In this document: in pieces, positions 44,415 to 55,199 of the stretch | Position numbering within the stretch: the first letter of the stretch is position 1 | How the letters are laid out: every line of letters begins with the position of its first letter | From: Rhizomys pruinosus | Taxonomy: Eukaryota > Chordata > Mammalia > Rodentia > Spalacidae | Length of the DNA: 64,000 nt | Assembly (NCBI GenBank): GCA_009823505.1 | Contig: VZQC01013826.1 | Coordinates: 600,920-664,919 of the forward strand | Reading direction: 5' to 3' | Translations under genes and position numbers: made by a program | Notes under the pieces: generated by a model | Databases searched by the model: none | What the model saw: only the letters and a program-made list of their open reading frames with translations | Told to the model about the DNA's origin: nothing

Positions 44415-44723
44415 ATGTTGTTTTATATGTATGTATATATTTTATTTTTATGTGTATGAGTGTATTGCCTGTGTGTATGTAAGTGCCCCCATGTCATGCA
44501 ATGCCGGCTGAGGTCAGAAGAGGGCATTGGATCCCTGGAACTGGAGTTACCGGGTTTTTTTCTTTGTTTGTTTTGTTTTGATATTTTTGAGACAGGGTCT
44601 CCCTTTAGTCCCAGCTGGCCTGGAGCTCACTCTGTAGACCACACTGGCCTTGAACTCACAGAGATCCTCCTGCCTCTGCCTCCCAAGTGCTAGGATTAAA
44701 GGTGTGCACCACTATGCTCGGCT
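44415..44723 (-). mobile_element. Composite SINE: B1 followed by B3 3' half
   Basis: Read on the minus strand: complete B1 (44723-44584), an A-rich linker (44583-44554), then the B3 3' half (44553-44415). A single perfect 13-bp TSD, cacaatcttattt, at 44402-44414 and 44724-44736 encloses both. Confidence 0.8.
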
Positions 44724-44744
44724 CACAATCTTATTTTTTAAAGA

Positions 44745-44948
44745 TTTATTTTTATTAAGGTATATGTGTCTTTGTGTGTGTATGTGCATGAGCGTACAAG
44801 TGTCCCCAAAGGCCATAAGGGGCGTCAGATTCCCTGCAGCTGGAGTTACAGGTGGTTGTGAGATGACTGACATGGGTGCTGAGATCTGAACTCAGATCCT
44901 TTGCAAGATCAGTAAGCATGCGTAACCACTGAACCATCTCTCTACACC
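44745..44948 (-). mobile_element. Old B3-type SINE
   Basis: tgcagctggagttacagg, ctgagatctgaactcagat, ctgaaccatctctctacacc. Confidence 0.72.
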
Positions 44949-45620
44949 ACCTCAGCATCTCCACCCACATCCTACAATTTTATCCAAAGAGAAATAGGTT
45001 GGTTTGGCAGGAGCTGTTCTTTATGATCATCTCTTTCATCTTGTCTTTCAACCTCTTCCAAAACAGATTGAAAGACATTTACAAAATGCCAAGACAAATT
45101 CGCAGTAAACAAGAAAGCACAGATAAGAGAAAATGAGGTCACCTGAAGCAAGATAGGACTGCAGGATGTTGGCCAAGCCTGGTGCAGGCCCTTGGGCTTG
45201 GTTGATCCAGCTTCCGCTCTTCCCTACCCACTCTGAGCTTCCTCAGGGCCCCCTTGCCTCCTGGCTTTGCCCCCAGCTCCAGGTCTCCCTGACTCTGATG
45301 AAGATCTGTTCTCTTGCTGGGAAGACTTCTTCTGAATCAGCCCTTGCTGGTTCCCTTCATTCAGCCACGCTTTTCCAACTAACCCTCCTCACTTGATCCT
45401 TTGAAGGCACCACATTTCCTACCAGCCCTCAAATCTATTCATTCTATATGCCAGCTAGATGCGGGCCATGGATGCAGCTCGTGTACATATCAAGTGGCAA
45501 GAACTATGATCAAAAGGATCTGTAGTCTCTAAGAGGCAGACTTACTATTCCTGATGCCGACATGGGCAAGAAATTTCCTAGGGTTTCTTTGAGAGGAGAC
45601 TGGTGTAGAAACCTCACATT
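44949..45620. other. Unassigned sequence, part possibly L2-derived
   Basis: 45180-45430 has the pyrimidine-rich style of L2 relics, but I cannot align it with confidence. Confidence 0.35.
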
Positions 45621-45745
45621 GGAGTCTAGAGAGATGGCTCAATGATTAATAGTTTATACTGCTCGCCAGCCTGATCCACACAGTGATTGTCAGGACTGCT
45701 GGGACTACAGGGAGACCATGTCTCAAAAAGACCAAAAAAAATTTT
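45621..45745 (+). mobile_element. B3 head joined to B1 3' half
   Basis: gtctagagagatggctcaa (45623-45664) runs without a spacer into gccagcctgatccacaca (from 45665) and a B1 end tgtctcaaaaagacc. Confidence 0.7.
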
Positions 45746-45775
45746 TTTTAGTTATATTTTTTATTTTTTATATCA

Positions 45776-45830
45776 GAGAGAGACAGAGAACGAGAGTGAG
45801 AGCGAGAGAGAGAGAGAGAGAGAGAGAGAG
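45776..45830. repeat. (GA)n microsatellite
   Basis: GA-rich, pure at 45803-45830. Confidence 0.94.
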
Positions 45831-46390
45831 GAGTGAAGGGGCAAGGGAGAGAAAGGCTTGCACCCAAAAATAAATATTTTTAAAAAAGAACTCCCACTTT
45901 TTTCCTTTTGCCATCTCTAAGCTACACAGGGCTCAGTCTGCGGATCTCTCTCTTCTCATGCACATTCACTGTCCAGTTTAACACCATACACAAGTGATGA
46001 TCCTCTAACATGTCTCCAGTTCTGACTTCTCCCCAAGCCCAGATTTCAACTGCTTACATCTGGATATACCATAGGAATACAGACTTTTAGCATGTCCAAA
46101 CCAAAACTTTCAACTTTATTCCATAATCTTTCTTTTCTAGTCTCCCCCATGAACGGTTGAGAGCCCCAGCATCACTCACTTGGTGCCCAGGATAGTAGCG
46201 AGCATGGGGGTATCAAATAATTTTATTGGAGCCCATTGGTTTGGACTGAGCTCCTGCCCAACAGACTATACCCAAATGGGGTCACTCATGCTGAGTACCA
46301 TATCGCTGAGTCCAAATAAAATAGTTCACTTGTGTTTCCCAAGAAATCAGAAGAGAAATGGTAGCCAAATCCCTCAACAAACCACAACTA

Positions 46391-46391
<1 letters not shown>
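45831..46391. other. Unassigned unique sequence
   Basis: 561 bp; perhaps an ancient LINE relic, family not recognised. Confidence 0.4.
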
Positions 46392-46433
<42 letters not shown>

Positions 46434-46578
46434 GGTCTTTTCGAGACAGGGTCTCCCTGTAGCCCTAGCTGTCCTGGAACTTACTCTTTAGACCAGGCTG
46501 GCCTTGAACTCACAAAGATCTGCCTGCCTCTGCCTTCCAAGTGCTAGGAGTAAAGGCATGCGCCACCACACCCAGCCA
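46392..46578 (-). mobile_element. B1 SINE with (TTA)n tail
   Basis: (TTA)n 46392-46432, antisense B1 46434-46578. Confidence 0.92.
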
Positions 46579-46620
46579 CAACCACAACTTTTAGCTGGCT
46601 TTCTGCCTTCATCTTTACAA

Positions 46621-47016
46621 CCTGTGCTAGCTAGTTTTTATCAACTTGATACAAACCAGGGACACCTGGAAAGAGATAATCTCAACTGAGGAATTTCCTC
46701 CAGCACTCTAGCCTTCAGACATGTTTCTGAGGCATTTTCTAAATTGCTAGTTGATGTAGGAGGACCCAGCCCACTGTGGGTGGTGCCATCCCTAGGCAGG
46801 TAGACCTGGGTTGTAAAAGAAACAGCTGAGCAAGCCAAAGGGAACAAGCCAGTAAGCAGTGTTTCTCCATGGTCCCTGGCTTCAAGCCCTTGCCTTGACT
46901 TCCTGCTTTGGCTCCCCTCAATGATGGACTGCAAGCTGTAAGAGGAAATAAACCTTTCCCTCCCCAATCTGCTTTTGGTCATGGTATTTATTACAAGAAA
47001 AGCAAACTACAACACA
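46621..47016. mobile_element. URR1-like DNA transposon
   Basis: tgtgctagctagtttttatc to aaagcaaactacaacaca. The TIR-like ends tgctagctagttt / aaactacaaca are clearest in this copy. Confidence 0.7.
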
Positions 47017-47236
47017 AGAAATGTTACTTTAAAACAACCAGCCCCCCTTTTATTGTTTGTTTCTTTCATTGGCCTTTTTTTTTGCCTAGTCAATTCACTC
47101 TCTAGTCTATTCATGGGAATAGCCTTTCTAATGGGCGTGCACCTTAAAATGCACACATCTCAAAGTGAGATGTTGCCTGATTCTGGAGCTGAAAATAAAA
47201 GCCAATTGAGATCTTAAAACTAAACTTTTTTTCCCA

Positions 47237-47276
<40 letters not shown>

Positions 47277-47280
47277 CGCT
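47237..47280. repeat. (TG)n(CG)n microsatellite
   Basis: TG run then pure CGCGCGCGCG at 47269-47279: alternating purine-pyrimidine, prone to Z-DNA. Confidence 0.95.
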
Positions 47281-47355
47281 ATAAATTAGTCTTTTTTTTC
47301 CCTCACACTCCACATTCAATTCAATCGTCTCCAATGCTCAAAATTTCAGAATCTG

Positions 47356-47585
47356 GGGGCTGGAGAGATGGCCCAGTGGTTAAGAGCACTGGCTGCTCTT
47401 GTAGAGGACCTGGGTTTGATTCCCAGCACCACAAGGCAGCTAACAACCATCTGTAACTCCAGTTCCAGGGGTTCTGACATCCTCTTCTGACTTCCAAGGG
47501 CATTGCACAACACGGGTGCACTTACACACATGTAGACAATACACTCATACAGGTAACAAAATATAAATGATTAAAATGTTTTTTA
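47356..47585 (+). mobile_element. B3-type SINE
   Basis: Sense, with TSD-like aatttcag(a)atct before 47356 and aatttcagattct at about 47587. Confidence 0.88.
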
Positions 47586-47604
47586 AAAATTTCAGATTCT
47601 GATC

Positions 47605-47955
47605 AATTTTTACTACTTCTATTGATTTAGCCCAACCTCAGAATCCTCCAGTTGTTCCCTGTCACACCTACAATATAAAGTTTTCACTGTGCTTTATAGG
47701 GCTGTGCAATCTGGCTACCGACAGTTCTCCTTGTTCTTTAACGCTAAGCAGTCCCACCTCTCCCTTTTTTGCTTTGCTTCGTACCATTTATCAGCACCTG
47801 ACATTAAGTATGCAGTGTCGTGTTTGTACATTGCCATCTTTCCAATTACAATACAGAAAACACAGGTCTTTGTTTCATTGGGCCCTTGGAATCCTTTAAC
47901 GTTTGGTACAATGCTCAACACATAGCCCTAGATAAACATCTGTTAAATGACTGGG
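47605..47955 (+). mobile_element. L2 LINE relic, 3' end
   Basis: Order of L2 landmarks: gggctgtgcaatctggctac, tttcattgggcccttggaa, tggtacaatgctcaacacat, aaacatctgttaaatgact. Confidence 0.72.
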
Positions 47956-48198
47956 ATTCCATTTAATTTGTCTAACTTTTTGACACAAACTCAGCAAGAT
48001 CCAACAACTATTTGATTCTCCATTACATAAATACTAGATGCTAGATACTTAGCTCAAGATTTAAAAACCTATAAAAGTCAAATCTATATTAATTGTTTGG
48101 GGTGAGTACTGATTGGGAAAAGGAGTAAGAACTCCCAGAGTCTAGAAATGTTTTCAGGGTGGTACATAGCTGAGACTACATTAAGATTTGCATGTTTG

Positions 48199-48395
48199 GG
48201 GGCTGAAGAGATGGCTCAGTGGTTGAGAGCACTGGCTGCTCTACTAGAGGACCTGAGTTTAGTTCCCAGCACCCACATGGTGACTAGCTCCAGTTCCAGG
48301 GGGATCAGATGCCCTCTTCTAACCTCTGGGCACTGCATTTCACGGGTGTACTTACATACATGCAGGCAATAACACTCATAAACATAAAATATTTG
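48199..48395 (+). mobile_element. B3-type SINE, internally shortened
   Basis: ggggctgaagagatggctc. 'gtgactag' passes directly to 'ctccagttcc'. Confidence 0.83.
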
Positions 48396-49199
48396 TAAAA
48401 GATAGAACCAAAAAAGATTTACATAATTTTTGAGAACTCCATATATATTTTGAATATATTCACCTCTCAACCACCACTCCAACTTCATGTCTTTTTTTTT
48501 TTTTAATAACTCATTGATTCCAATCTGTGTAGCCCATATGCTAATCGGTGTGGGATCCGTGCCCTGGAATATGGTTGACCTAGCAGGGGCCACAACCTTA
48601 AGGAAGTTACTCTCGCCCTCAGAAGCCTTCAGCAGTCAACAATAGCTCTTCCCCGCTCCATGCTGCAATGTTGACAGGCAATCTTAGGCGCCGTGAGTCC
48701 ATGAGTGCAGTGATCCTGTCATGTCCAGAAGACACTGTTTTGGTTTTGTCACCCCCAACCTGTCACTTATAATCTTTTTACGCCTTCTTCGGGATTTGCA
48801 TATTTTAAGCTGAATACAAGTTTTTTTGTTGTTTTTAACATTTCTGACCAGCACAGAGTGGCAAGGAAAAAACGAAGGACGTGTGCACAAACCGCTTTTG
48901 TGTACAGTGAGGACTCATGTCTAAGAGGGGAATACCCCTCTGAAAGAAAAAGGGTAGGATGCATCCTGACTTTTGGACACTGGAAAAATCATGGTTTCCA
49001 GGAACCCTGGGCCCTCCTCGTGTCCTGGGCTCGCTTTCTCTCTGTGGTGCTCATCACTACATTCTCCACAGAACAGGATGCTGGATGTATGGGGACCGGC
49101 GATCCAGGGGTGATGAGGGAGCATCGGAGGTGACCAGAGCCAGAGAGACGAACGACAGGGACTTCCTACAGTTCAGACTCTTAGACCCTCACCCCGAGA
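48396..49199. other. Unique sequence upstream of SAYSD1
   Basis: No repeat recognised except poly(T) near 48490. An open frame from 48959 runs in phase into SAYSD1 codon 1. It has no conserved content I recognise and is taken as chance. Confidence 0.5.
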
Positions 49200-49333
49200 A
49201 GGAGGACGTGGCATCTTTTACGTCACAAAGCCCAGGAAGGTGGCCGCTGTGCGGCCCAGCAACGCGCAGGCGCAACAGAGCTGTCTGCGCAGGCGCACAA
49301 CGGCCGGAGCGAGCAGGCGGGCGGGTGCGCGCT
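49200..49333 (+). promoter_or_regulatory. SAYSD1: CpG-rich SAYSD1 promoter with NRF1 and CRE-like sites
   Basis: CpG density jumps from about 49200 and stays high to about 49640. No TATA box is seen. Sites visible: CRE-like TTACGTCA at 49218-49225 and two NRF1-type palindromes, CGCGCAGGCGCA at 49263-49274 and TGCGCAGGCGCA at 49286-49297, 37-48 bp before the ATG. This is typical of a ubiquitously expressed housekeeping gene. The transcription start is inferred to lie within or just downstream of these sites and is not determined. Confidence 0.75.
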
Positions 49334-49549
49334 ATGGAACAGCGGTTAGCCGAGTTCCGGAAGGCCCGCAAACGGGCCGCGCTTGCAGCCGAGCAGTCCA
49401 CTTCGAGCCAGGTCCAGCAAGGCTCGGGAGAGAAGGCGAAGGAAACAGCTGCGACCCTAAAGGCGACCCAAAAGACAGCCTCAGGCTGGCTGAGACACTT
49501 CCTGGACGGCAAATCCAGGCCCTTCCGGGCACGGGCCGTTCCGGCTCAG
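49334..49549 (+). CDS. SAYSD1: SAYSD1 exon 1, coding residues 1-72
   Basis: SAYSD1 (SAYSVFN domain-containing protein 1) is a small ER-membrane protein. Published work on human SAYSD1 describes it as a sensor of UFMylated ribosomes at the translocon that helps clear stalled secretory nascent chains. This exon gives the cytosolic N-terminal region. A basic, helix-prone start (MEQRLAEFRKARKRAALAAE) resembles the mammalian protein as I remember it; a Lys/Thr-rich linker follows, then GWLRHFLDGKSRPFRAR. The ATG has G at -3 and +4, a strong Kozak context. The exon is exactly 72 codons and ends CAG|gtgagg, a canonical donor in phase 0. The intron runs 49550-57543. Full predicted protein: 180 residues, close to the human length of about 183. 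Confidence 0.93.
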
Positions 49550-49640
49550 GTGAGGTCATAGGCCACGCCCCCGGCCGCGCCTTGGGAGCCCCCTGAAGCC
49601 CCGCCTCCTCCAAAAGGCCACGCCCCGACTCCCTCGTGGG

Positions 49641-50490
49641 CCTCCCCGAAGCTCCGCCTCCTCCCAGAGGCCAAGCACACAGTCTACCTTTTCCTGCCCA
49701 GTGCGTTTTCCTAACCGCCTCCCTCCTCCTTGGGGGGCTGGATACTACTTGTTTTGCCTCGTGCGTTACTGTTGGCCACGTGGCTTTGACATTTTTCTTA
49801 ACCGACCGAGTCCCACGCAGAAACTAATTGCAAACAAAAATGATGGTGTAGGGCCCTGGAAGAAAGTAACTTTTCTTTGAGTTCAGTTTATCTTGTGGCT
49901 TTGGGAAACTTACACAACCAAGCACAGCCCTCTGCTAATGGGAAGGTCACAAGCGGCAGTAATTAAAGCTTCCCTTTGTTTGCATCCAAAGTACGTGGAG
50001 CCAGTGACTCAGGCAGCTTGTGCTTTAGAAATGGGCGGGAGGAGGCGGGGATTTACGTTTAAGCTAAGCAGGTCCAGGCCTGATTACAAAAGTTGCTGCT
50101 ACAAAACTTACAGTGGCCACTGTAACTGCCCGTGGTGGCAACGCATAGGCTTGCTATCTATCGTTCCTGAAATTGAGAAGTATAGTAAGTGCAATAATGA
50201 GTGGTCAGGGTGGGAAAATGGGATTAGTATACTAGCCCCTTCATTCTTCATTCTTTAGGTGCTGTGTTATTTTGTGGATGAATTTAATTCGGATCTTTGT
50301 GCCTTCACTTGGCTTTCACTTGCTCAGGAGTACAATGGCAGGGTGACCTGGCCATGAGGTTGAAATGCCTGTGTGGAAGTGTAAAACCTTCCAAGAGGGG
50401 AATTCAGTCCAGTTTTTTCAGCAGTCTGCAACAGGGCCTTAGTTTCTAGTAAGTGTATCAAGACACATCCCAACCCAACAAAGAAGGCTT
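49641..50490. other. Unique 5' part of SAYSD1 intron 1
   Basis: CpG density falls after about 49640. About 850 bp with no recognised repeat. Confidence 0.5.
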
Positions 50491-50505
50491 TTAAAAGTCA
50501 AAGTC

Positions 50506-50740
50506 TGGGGACTGGAGAGATAGCCTAGCAGTTAAGAGCGCTGCCAACTGCTTTTGCAAAGGACCCGGGTTCGATCCCCAGCACCCACATGGCGGCTGAG
50601 AACCGTCTTTGACTCCAGTTCCAGGGGAATCCGACGCCCTCTTCTGACCTCCTCGGCATTGCACGACATGGGTGCACAAACCTACATGCAGACAGTACAT
50701 TCATACACATACAAAAATAAAACAAAATAAAACTATTTAA
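50506..50740 (+). mobile_element. Young B3-type SINE, first of a tandem pair
   Basis: Flanked by the 13-bp aaaagtcaaagtc at 50493-50505 and 50741-50753. B box ggttcgatccc intact. Confidence 0.94.
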
Positions 50741-50753
50741 AAAAGTCAAAGTC

Positions 50754-50997
50754 CGGGGCTGGAGAGATGGCCTAGCGGTTAAGAGCGCCGACCGCTCTTG
50801 CAGAGGACCCGGGTTCGATCCCCAGCACCCACATGGCGGCCGAGAACCGTCTGAAACTCCAATTTCAGGAGAACTCCAGTTCCAGGGGAATCCGACACCC
50901 TCTTCTGACCTCCGCGGCATTGCACGACACGGGTGCACAGACTTGCATGCAGTCAGTACATTCATACACATACAGAAATAAATAAAATTAATAAAAA
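50754..50997 (+). mobile_element. Young B3-type SINE, second of a tandem pair
   Basis: Same 13-bp flank at 50741-50753 and 50998-51010. Differs from its neighbour: it carries the extra aatttcaggagaactcc segment. Confidence 0.94.
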
Positions 50998-51224
50998 AAA
51001 AGTCAAAGTCCAACAATGATATATTAAATTGTTTTATGTATTCAAGAATTTCATACAATGTATTTAATTATATTTAAATCCCCCCCCCACATCCATCCCC
51101 ATCTAACCACCCTTCTCTCCCTCTACCCCAGCCAGATGGGCCCAGCATGGATGGAGGAGGTAGACAGGGAGTCCCCGCCCTAGCTGAGAATTTATCACCA
51201 ATGATACATTTTAAAATTGGAAAA

Positions 51225-51385
51225 AAAAAGCCGGGCGTGGTGGCGCACGCCTTTAATCCTAGCGCTTAGGAGGCAGAGGCAGGCCGATCTTTGTGAGTTC
51301 AAGGCCAGCCTGGTCTACAGAGTGAGTTCCAGGACATCTGGGGGCTACAGGGAGACCCTGTCTCAAAAAAAAAAAAAAAAAAAAA
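51225..51385 (+). mobile_element. Young B1 SINE
   Basis: Sense, agccgggcgtggtggcgca, with a pure A tail at 51366-51384. TSD-like aattggaaaaaaaa on both sides. Confidence 0.93.
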
Positions 51386-51665
51386 TTGGAAAAAAAAATT
51401 GGAATATACAGTGAAAAAAGCAAATTTCCAAGTGTTTTCACATTTCTGGCATGTTCTTTGAAACTTCAGAACAATAAATCACTATTTCCAGGAATTCTTA
51501 GAAATTTCACAATTATGATTTAAGGAATAGAATTTTAGCAATTGTCATGCTATTTGAATAGCTAAAATTCTTGTTTAAAAAAATAAACTGCACTAAGTTT
51601 AGTATTACTTAAAAAAAAACCTGTATCCTACAGGAATATTCAACAATGAAAGATATACTTTAAAA

Positions 51666-51895
51666 TTCATAGCATTGGGTGAGAGAGTTGGCTTCATGGT
51701 TAACAGCACTCTGGCTGCTCTTGCAGAGGACCCAGGTTCAATCCCCCCCCCCCAAACGGGTGCTAACAACTGTCCTTAATTCCAGTTGCAGGGCATCTGA
51801 CCTCCACAGGCATTGTACAGCACTGGTACACTAACATACCTGCAGGGAATTCACTCATACACAGAAAATAAAAAATAAAATAAAATAACATATCA
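51666..51895 (+). mobile_element. B3-type SINE
   Basis: Sense, with a poly(C) slip at 51745-51754 and AATAAA-rich tail. Confidence 0.83.
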
Positions 51896-51934
51896 TTGTT
51901 GCCAAATAAATCTACTTTATTTTAAAACATAAAT

Positions 51935-52222
51935 AAAACTGATTGGGCCTAGTGACTAGGGCCTGTAATCCCAGCACATTCAAGGCCTCCCTGGACAAAT
52001 TTAGAGAGGTCCTGTCTCAAAAAATTCAAGAGCTGGGGTCAGTAGTGAAGGGCTTATTTTATGCTTGTGGTGTACTAAGTTTAATCCCCAGCACTGCCAA
52101 AAAGATGCTAAAATAAATAAATAAACAAACAAATAAATAAACTTTAAAAGTGCTGGGGATAATTCAGGGGTAGAGCACTTTGACTAGACTAGCATGTTCA
52201 AGACCCTGGGTTTGATCACCCA
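51935..52222 (+). mobile_element. B1 scrap followed by two ID-like elements
   Basis: B1-derived 51950-52025 (gcctgtaatcccagcac). ID-like 52030-52105 (agtttaatccccagcac) with an AAAT tail. ID-like 52148-52222 (ctggggataattcagggg). Confidence 0.6.
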
Positions 52223-52231
52223 AAAACTCAA

Positions 52232-52400
52232 AATGGTGGAGTAATGGTGCATGCCTGTAATCCTAGCACTTGGGAATCAGGGGCAAGAGAATCTGGAGTA
52301 ATGGTGCATGCCTGTAATCCTAGCACTTGGGAATCGGGGGCAAGAGAATCATGAATTTGAGGCTGGCAAGGCTACATAAGCAAAACAGTGTTAAAAACAC
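52232..52400 (+). mobile_element. Old B1-like SINE with 57-bp internal duplication
   Basis: 52238-52294 is repeated at 52295-52351 with one or two differences (ggagtaatggtgcatgcc). Confidence 0.75.
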
Positions 52401-52457
52401 AGCCCCCCCCCCCAATCAGATTGTACCACAGAAGTTGACATCTGTCATGTTAAGGTG

Positions 52458-52590
52458 AGATAGACCCAGCACTCAGGAGGCAGTGGCAGGTGAATCTCTT
52501 GTGAAATTAAGGCCAGTATGGTCTACATACAAGTTCCAGAGCATTGGGAGCTACAGGAAGACTCTCTCTCAAATAACAAACAAGCAAGAT
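52458..52590 (+). mobile_element. B1 SINE, 5' end lost
   Basis: cccagcactcaggaggcag to gactctctctcaaataac. Confidence 0.82.
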
Positions 52591-52594
52591 CTGT

Positions 52595-52795
52595 TCAGGG
52601 CTGAAGAGATGGCTTGTACAGAGGACCTGGGTTCAGTTCCCAGTATCCACATGGTGGCAAACAACTGTAACTACAGTTCCAGGGGGATCCAAAGTCCTCT
52701 TCTGGCATCCATGGGTATGGGACACACATGGTGTACTTACATCCATGCAGGCAAAACATTCATACCTATCAAATAAATTAATTAAAGATATAACT
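52595..52795 (+). mobile_element. B3-type SINE with head deletion
   Basis: 'agagatggct' passes to 'tgtacagaggacc', dropping the A-box region. Confidence 0.8.
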
Positions 52796-52861
52796 TCCAA
52801 AAAAAATCAAGATATAACTTCCTTTAAGTTGATTTATTATTGCATAGTATCTGTATTTTTC

Positions 52862-53072
52862 TTTTTTAAGATTTATTTATGTATATGTGTATGCCTGAGT
52901 ATATGTGCACCGTGTGTGTGCAGGTGCTCACAGAGTCCAGACACGAGTGCAAGATCCCCTGGAACTGGAGTTACAGGCAGCTGTGAGCCACCATGTGGGT
53001 GCCAGAAACTGAACCTGGGTCTTCTGGAAGAGTAGTCAGTGCTTTTAACCACTGAGCCATCTCTCCAGCCCC
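52862..53072 (-). mobile_element. B3-type SINE, old
   Basis: Antisense: tttaagatttatttatgta to gccatctctccagcccc. Confidence 0.85.
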
Positions 53073-53077
53073 TTAAC

Positions 53078-53246
53078 CATTTTTTTTTTTTTTTTTTTTT
53101 TTTGTTTTTTTGAGACAGGGTCTCCCTGTAGCCTCAGCTGTCCTGGAACTCACTCTGTAGACCAGGCTGGCCTTGAACTCACAAAGATCCACCTGCCTCT
53201 GTCTCCCAAGTGCTAGGATTAAAGGCGTGCGCCACCATGCCTGGCT
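53078..53246 (-). mobile_element. B1 SINE
   Basis: Antisense with poly(T) 53081-53103, ending catgcctggct. taaccattt flanks both sides. Confidence 0.93.
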
Positions 53247-53547
53247 AACCATTTATTTTTATAACGGCTTCTCTTCACTAGCTATTGATAAATATCCACA
53301 TCCTTCACCTCCCTCTGCCCAGAATTTGTTTGAAGCCAAGCAGTCCCCCCGATGATGAGGTTCTATCCTAGGATTAAAAGGCTTGTAACTCTTTTCAATC
53401 CTATGGAAACCTGCCTCCCTCTCTAGCCTTATCCTGGGGAGGCCCCCAGGACAGCACTTCAGCCCCCAGTGTTCATTCTCCACTCTGGTCTGTAGCTCCC
53501 CACCTTTCAGCCTTGGCTTAAAGGGCCCTACTGCTCAATATTTCTGG
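53247..53547. other. Unassigned unique sequence
   Basis: No recognised element. Confidence 0.45.
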
Positions 53548-53770
53548 GCCTGGGGAGATGCTTCAGTCATGCTTGCTGTGGACCTAAGTTCCAGTCCCAG
53601 CATCAGCACAAAAAAAGCTGAGCTTTGTAAAGCACACTTCTGATCTTAGCACTGGGCACAGAGGCAGGAGGCTCCCAGGGCTTGCTGCCAACCATGGTAA
53701 CTGATGAGCTCCAGGGTCAATGAGGGACCTTCCATTAAAAATAAAGGTGGAGTGCAATTGTGGAAGACAC
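53548..53770 (+). mobile_element. B4 SINE, old
   Basis: ggggagatgcttcagtcatg, gaggcaggaggctcccagg, gagggaccttccattaaaa. Confidence 0.65.
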
Positions 53771-54127
53771 CCCTGCTGTTCTCCCCCCCCCCCCATCTCT
53801 CCCTGTTTCTCTGGAAAAGGCCTGCAGTTGGGGAGCAGCTTGGTACTGGAGAATGGAAACGCCTTCCCTGAGGTATGCCTATGTGTACCGCAACAACCAC
53901 AAACACTTATGTGCACAGCTTTTATAGTGGAAGATGAACAGAATCAGCACTAGGCAAAATCCCTAGTCAGGCATTTACACACCCAAACACACATGCACGC
54001 AGGCATGCACGCACACACAGGATATACATCCCCTCTGTCAGTTTGTTGGCCTTTAACTCTTCCCCCTCCTCTCTCTCAAACCTTTTCTCCACTATCCCTT
54101 ACAGAGGACCTTGTTACATATAAAAGA
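53771..54127. other. Unique sequence with short C and CA runs
   Basis: Poly(C) near 53783-53793 and CA/GCA repeats 53990-54020. Nothing else recognised. Confidence 0.5.
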
Positions 54128-54270
54128 CTTTGGAGAGACCAAGTCCTGGATGATATCTCATCTCCGCCTATTGCTAGCTGTGTGGCTTAAGGGGGGACTG
54201 CTTAACCCCTCAGTGTTTCCATACCAGAAACTGGAAATCAAAACCAACCTTCCTGATTTACAGGGGATCA
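54128..54270 (+). mobile_element. MIR SINE
   Basis: gctagctgtgtggcttaag, gcttaacccctcagtgttt, accagaaactggaaatca: MIR core in order. Confidence 0.68.
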
Positions 54271-55199
54271 AGCGTCCATGGAGGCACTTGGTGAACTGTG
54301 GTGGGGGAGGAGCAGGATGCTTTTAATACTCAGAATCATTTTTGAGCTTACTGGGAACTACTGTTTCTATCAGTGTCTGGCCCTCTGCCTCCACGTGGGC
54401 TTCCTGATTGAGCAGCTAATGTTGCCCCTGTCTGCTTTTGCCCCCTTTCAGTGTATTCTGTGGATGGCAGAGTGTCAGAAATGGAAATTGGACTGTGCTA
54501 GTTTCCTGCTGAGACCTTCAGTGGATTGCCATTTCTAAAATCTTCTGTGGTTTGCTTGACTAATAGGATCTGGCTCTCACCTGCCCCTAGCTTGTCATGT
54601 CTGCGTCCTTGTTCAGGACACTGCACGCACCCTGTCTGTCGGGTTTCCTACCTGATTTACCTGTCTTTTGGGGTGATAAGTATTGTGCCTGCTGCTCAAA
54701 TCTGAAATGGGCATTTCTTTGTTTTATAAATGCCGGTGGTACCTAAGTCAAGTCACAGCAAAGAATCTACCACTTCCATCCACAGGACAGAACGAGCTCT
54801 CAAGGAACCAGAAGGAGGCTGCTCAGGACCATTTCTCCTGTTTCTGAGGAAGTTGGCTGTTCTTTTTAAATACGTGTATAAAACTACACATCTTTGATTT
54901 AAGGAAAAAAAAATGCTGGTGGTAGTGGAAATAGCCGAGGGTAGAGCATGCCCAGTCCATGCACTGCACTGGCCTAGCAGGAAGGCTAGGAGTGGGAGGG
55001 AGGAGAGGACCAGGAGATGGCGCCAGGCCTCAGGACATAGGTTAGCCAAGCTGAGATAGGGGGTCGTTTGTGAAGCAGTGGATTGTGGGTTATTTTATAC
55101 AGGAAAATTTTTAGGCTCTTATTTTTCAAGCTGTAAGTCCTGACATTCATGGATAGTAAAAACAACCCAGAGGCTCTTACCTCCATTAAAAATTGTTTA
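54271..55199. other. Unassigned unique intronic sequence
   Basis: 929 bp without a recognised repeat, in SAYSD1 intron 1. Confidence 0.5.

Noticed and set aside
48959..49333. Upstream in-frame extension of SAYSD1 exon 1 by about 125 codons
   Set aside because: Family members start at MEQRLAEFR, the extension covers the promoter sites, and the ATG at 49334 has the better Kozak context.
50525..51058. Long minus-strand open frames with repeated Cys/Trp-rich peptides (also at 5517, 8322, 22622, 28644, 55481 and 62314)
   Set aside because: They are the antisense reading of B3 SINEs. The same peptide recurs wherever a B3 lies, so it reflects the repeat and not a gene family.
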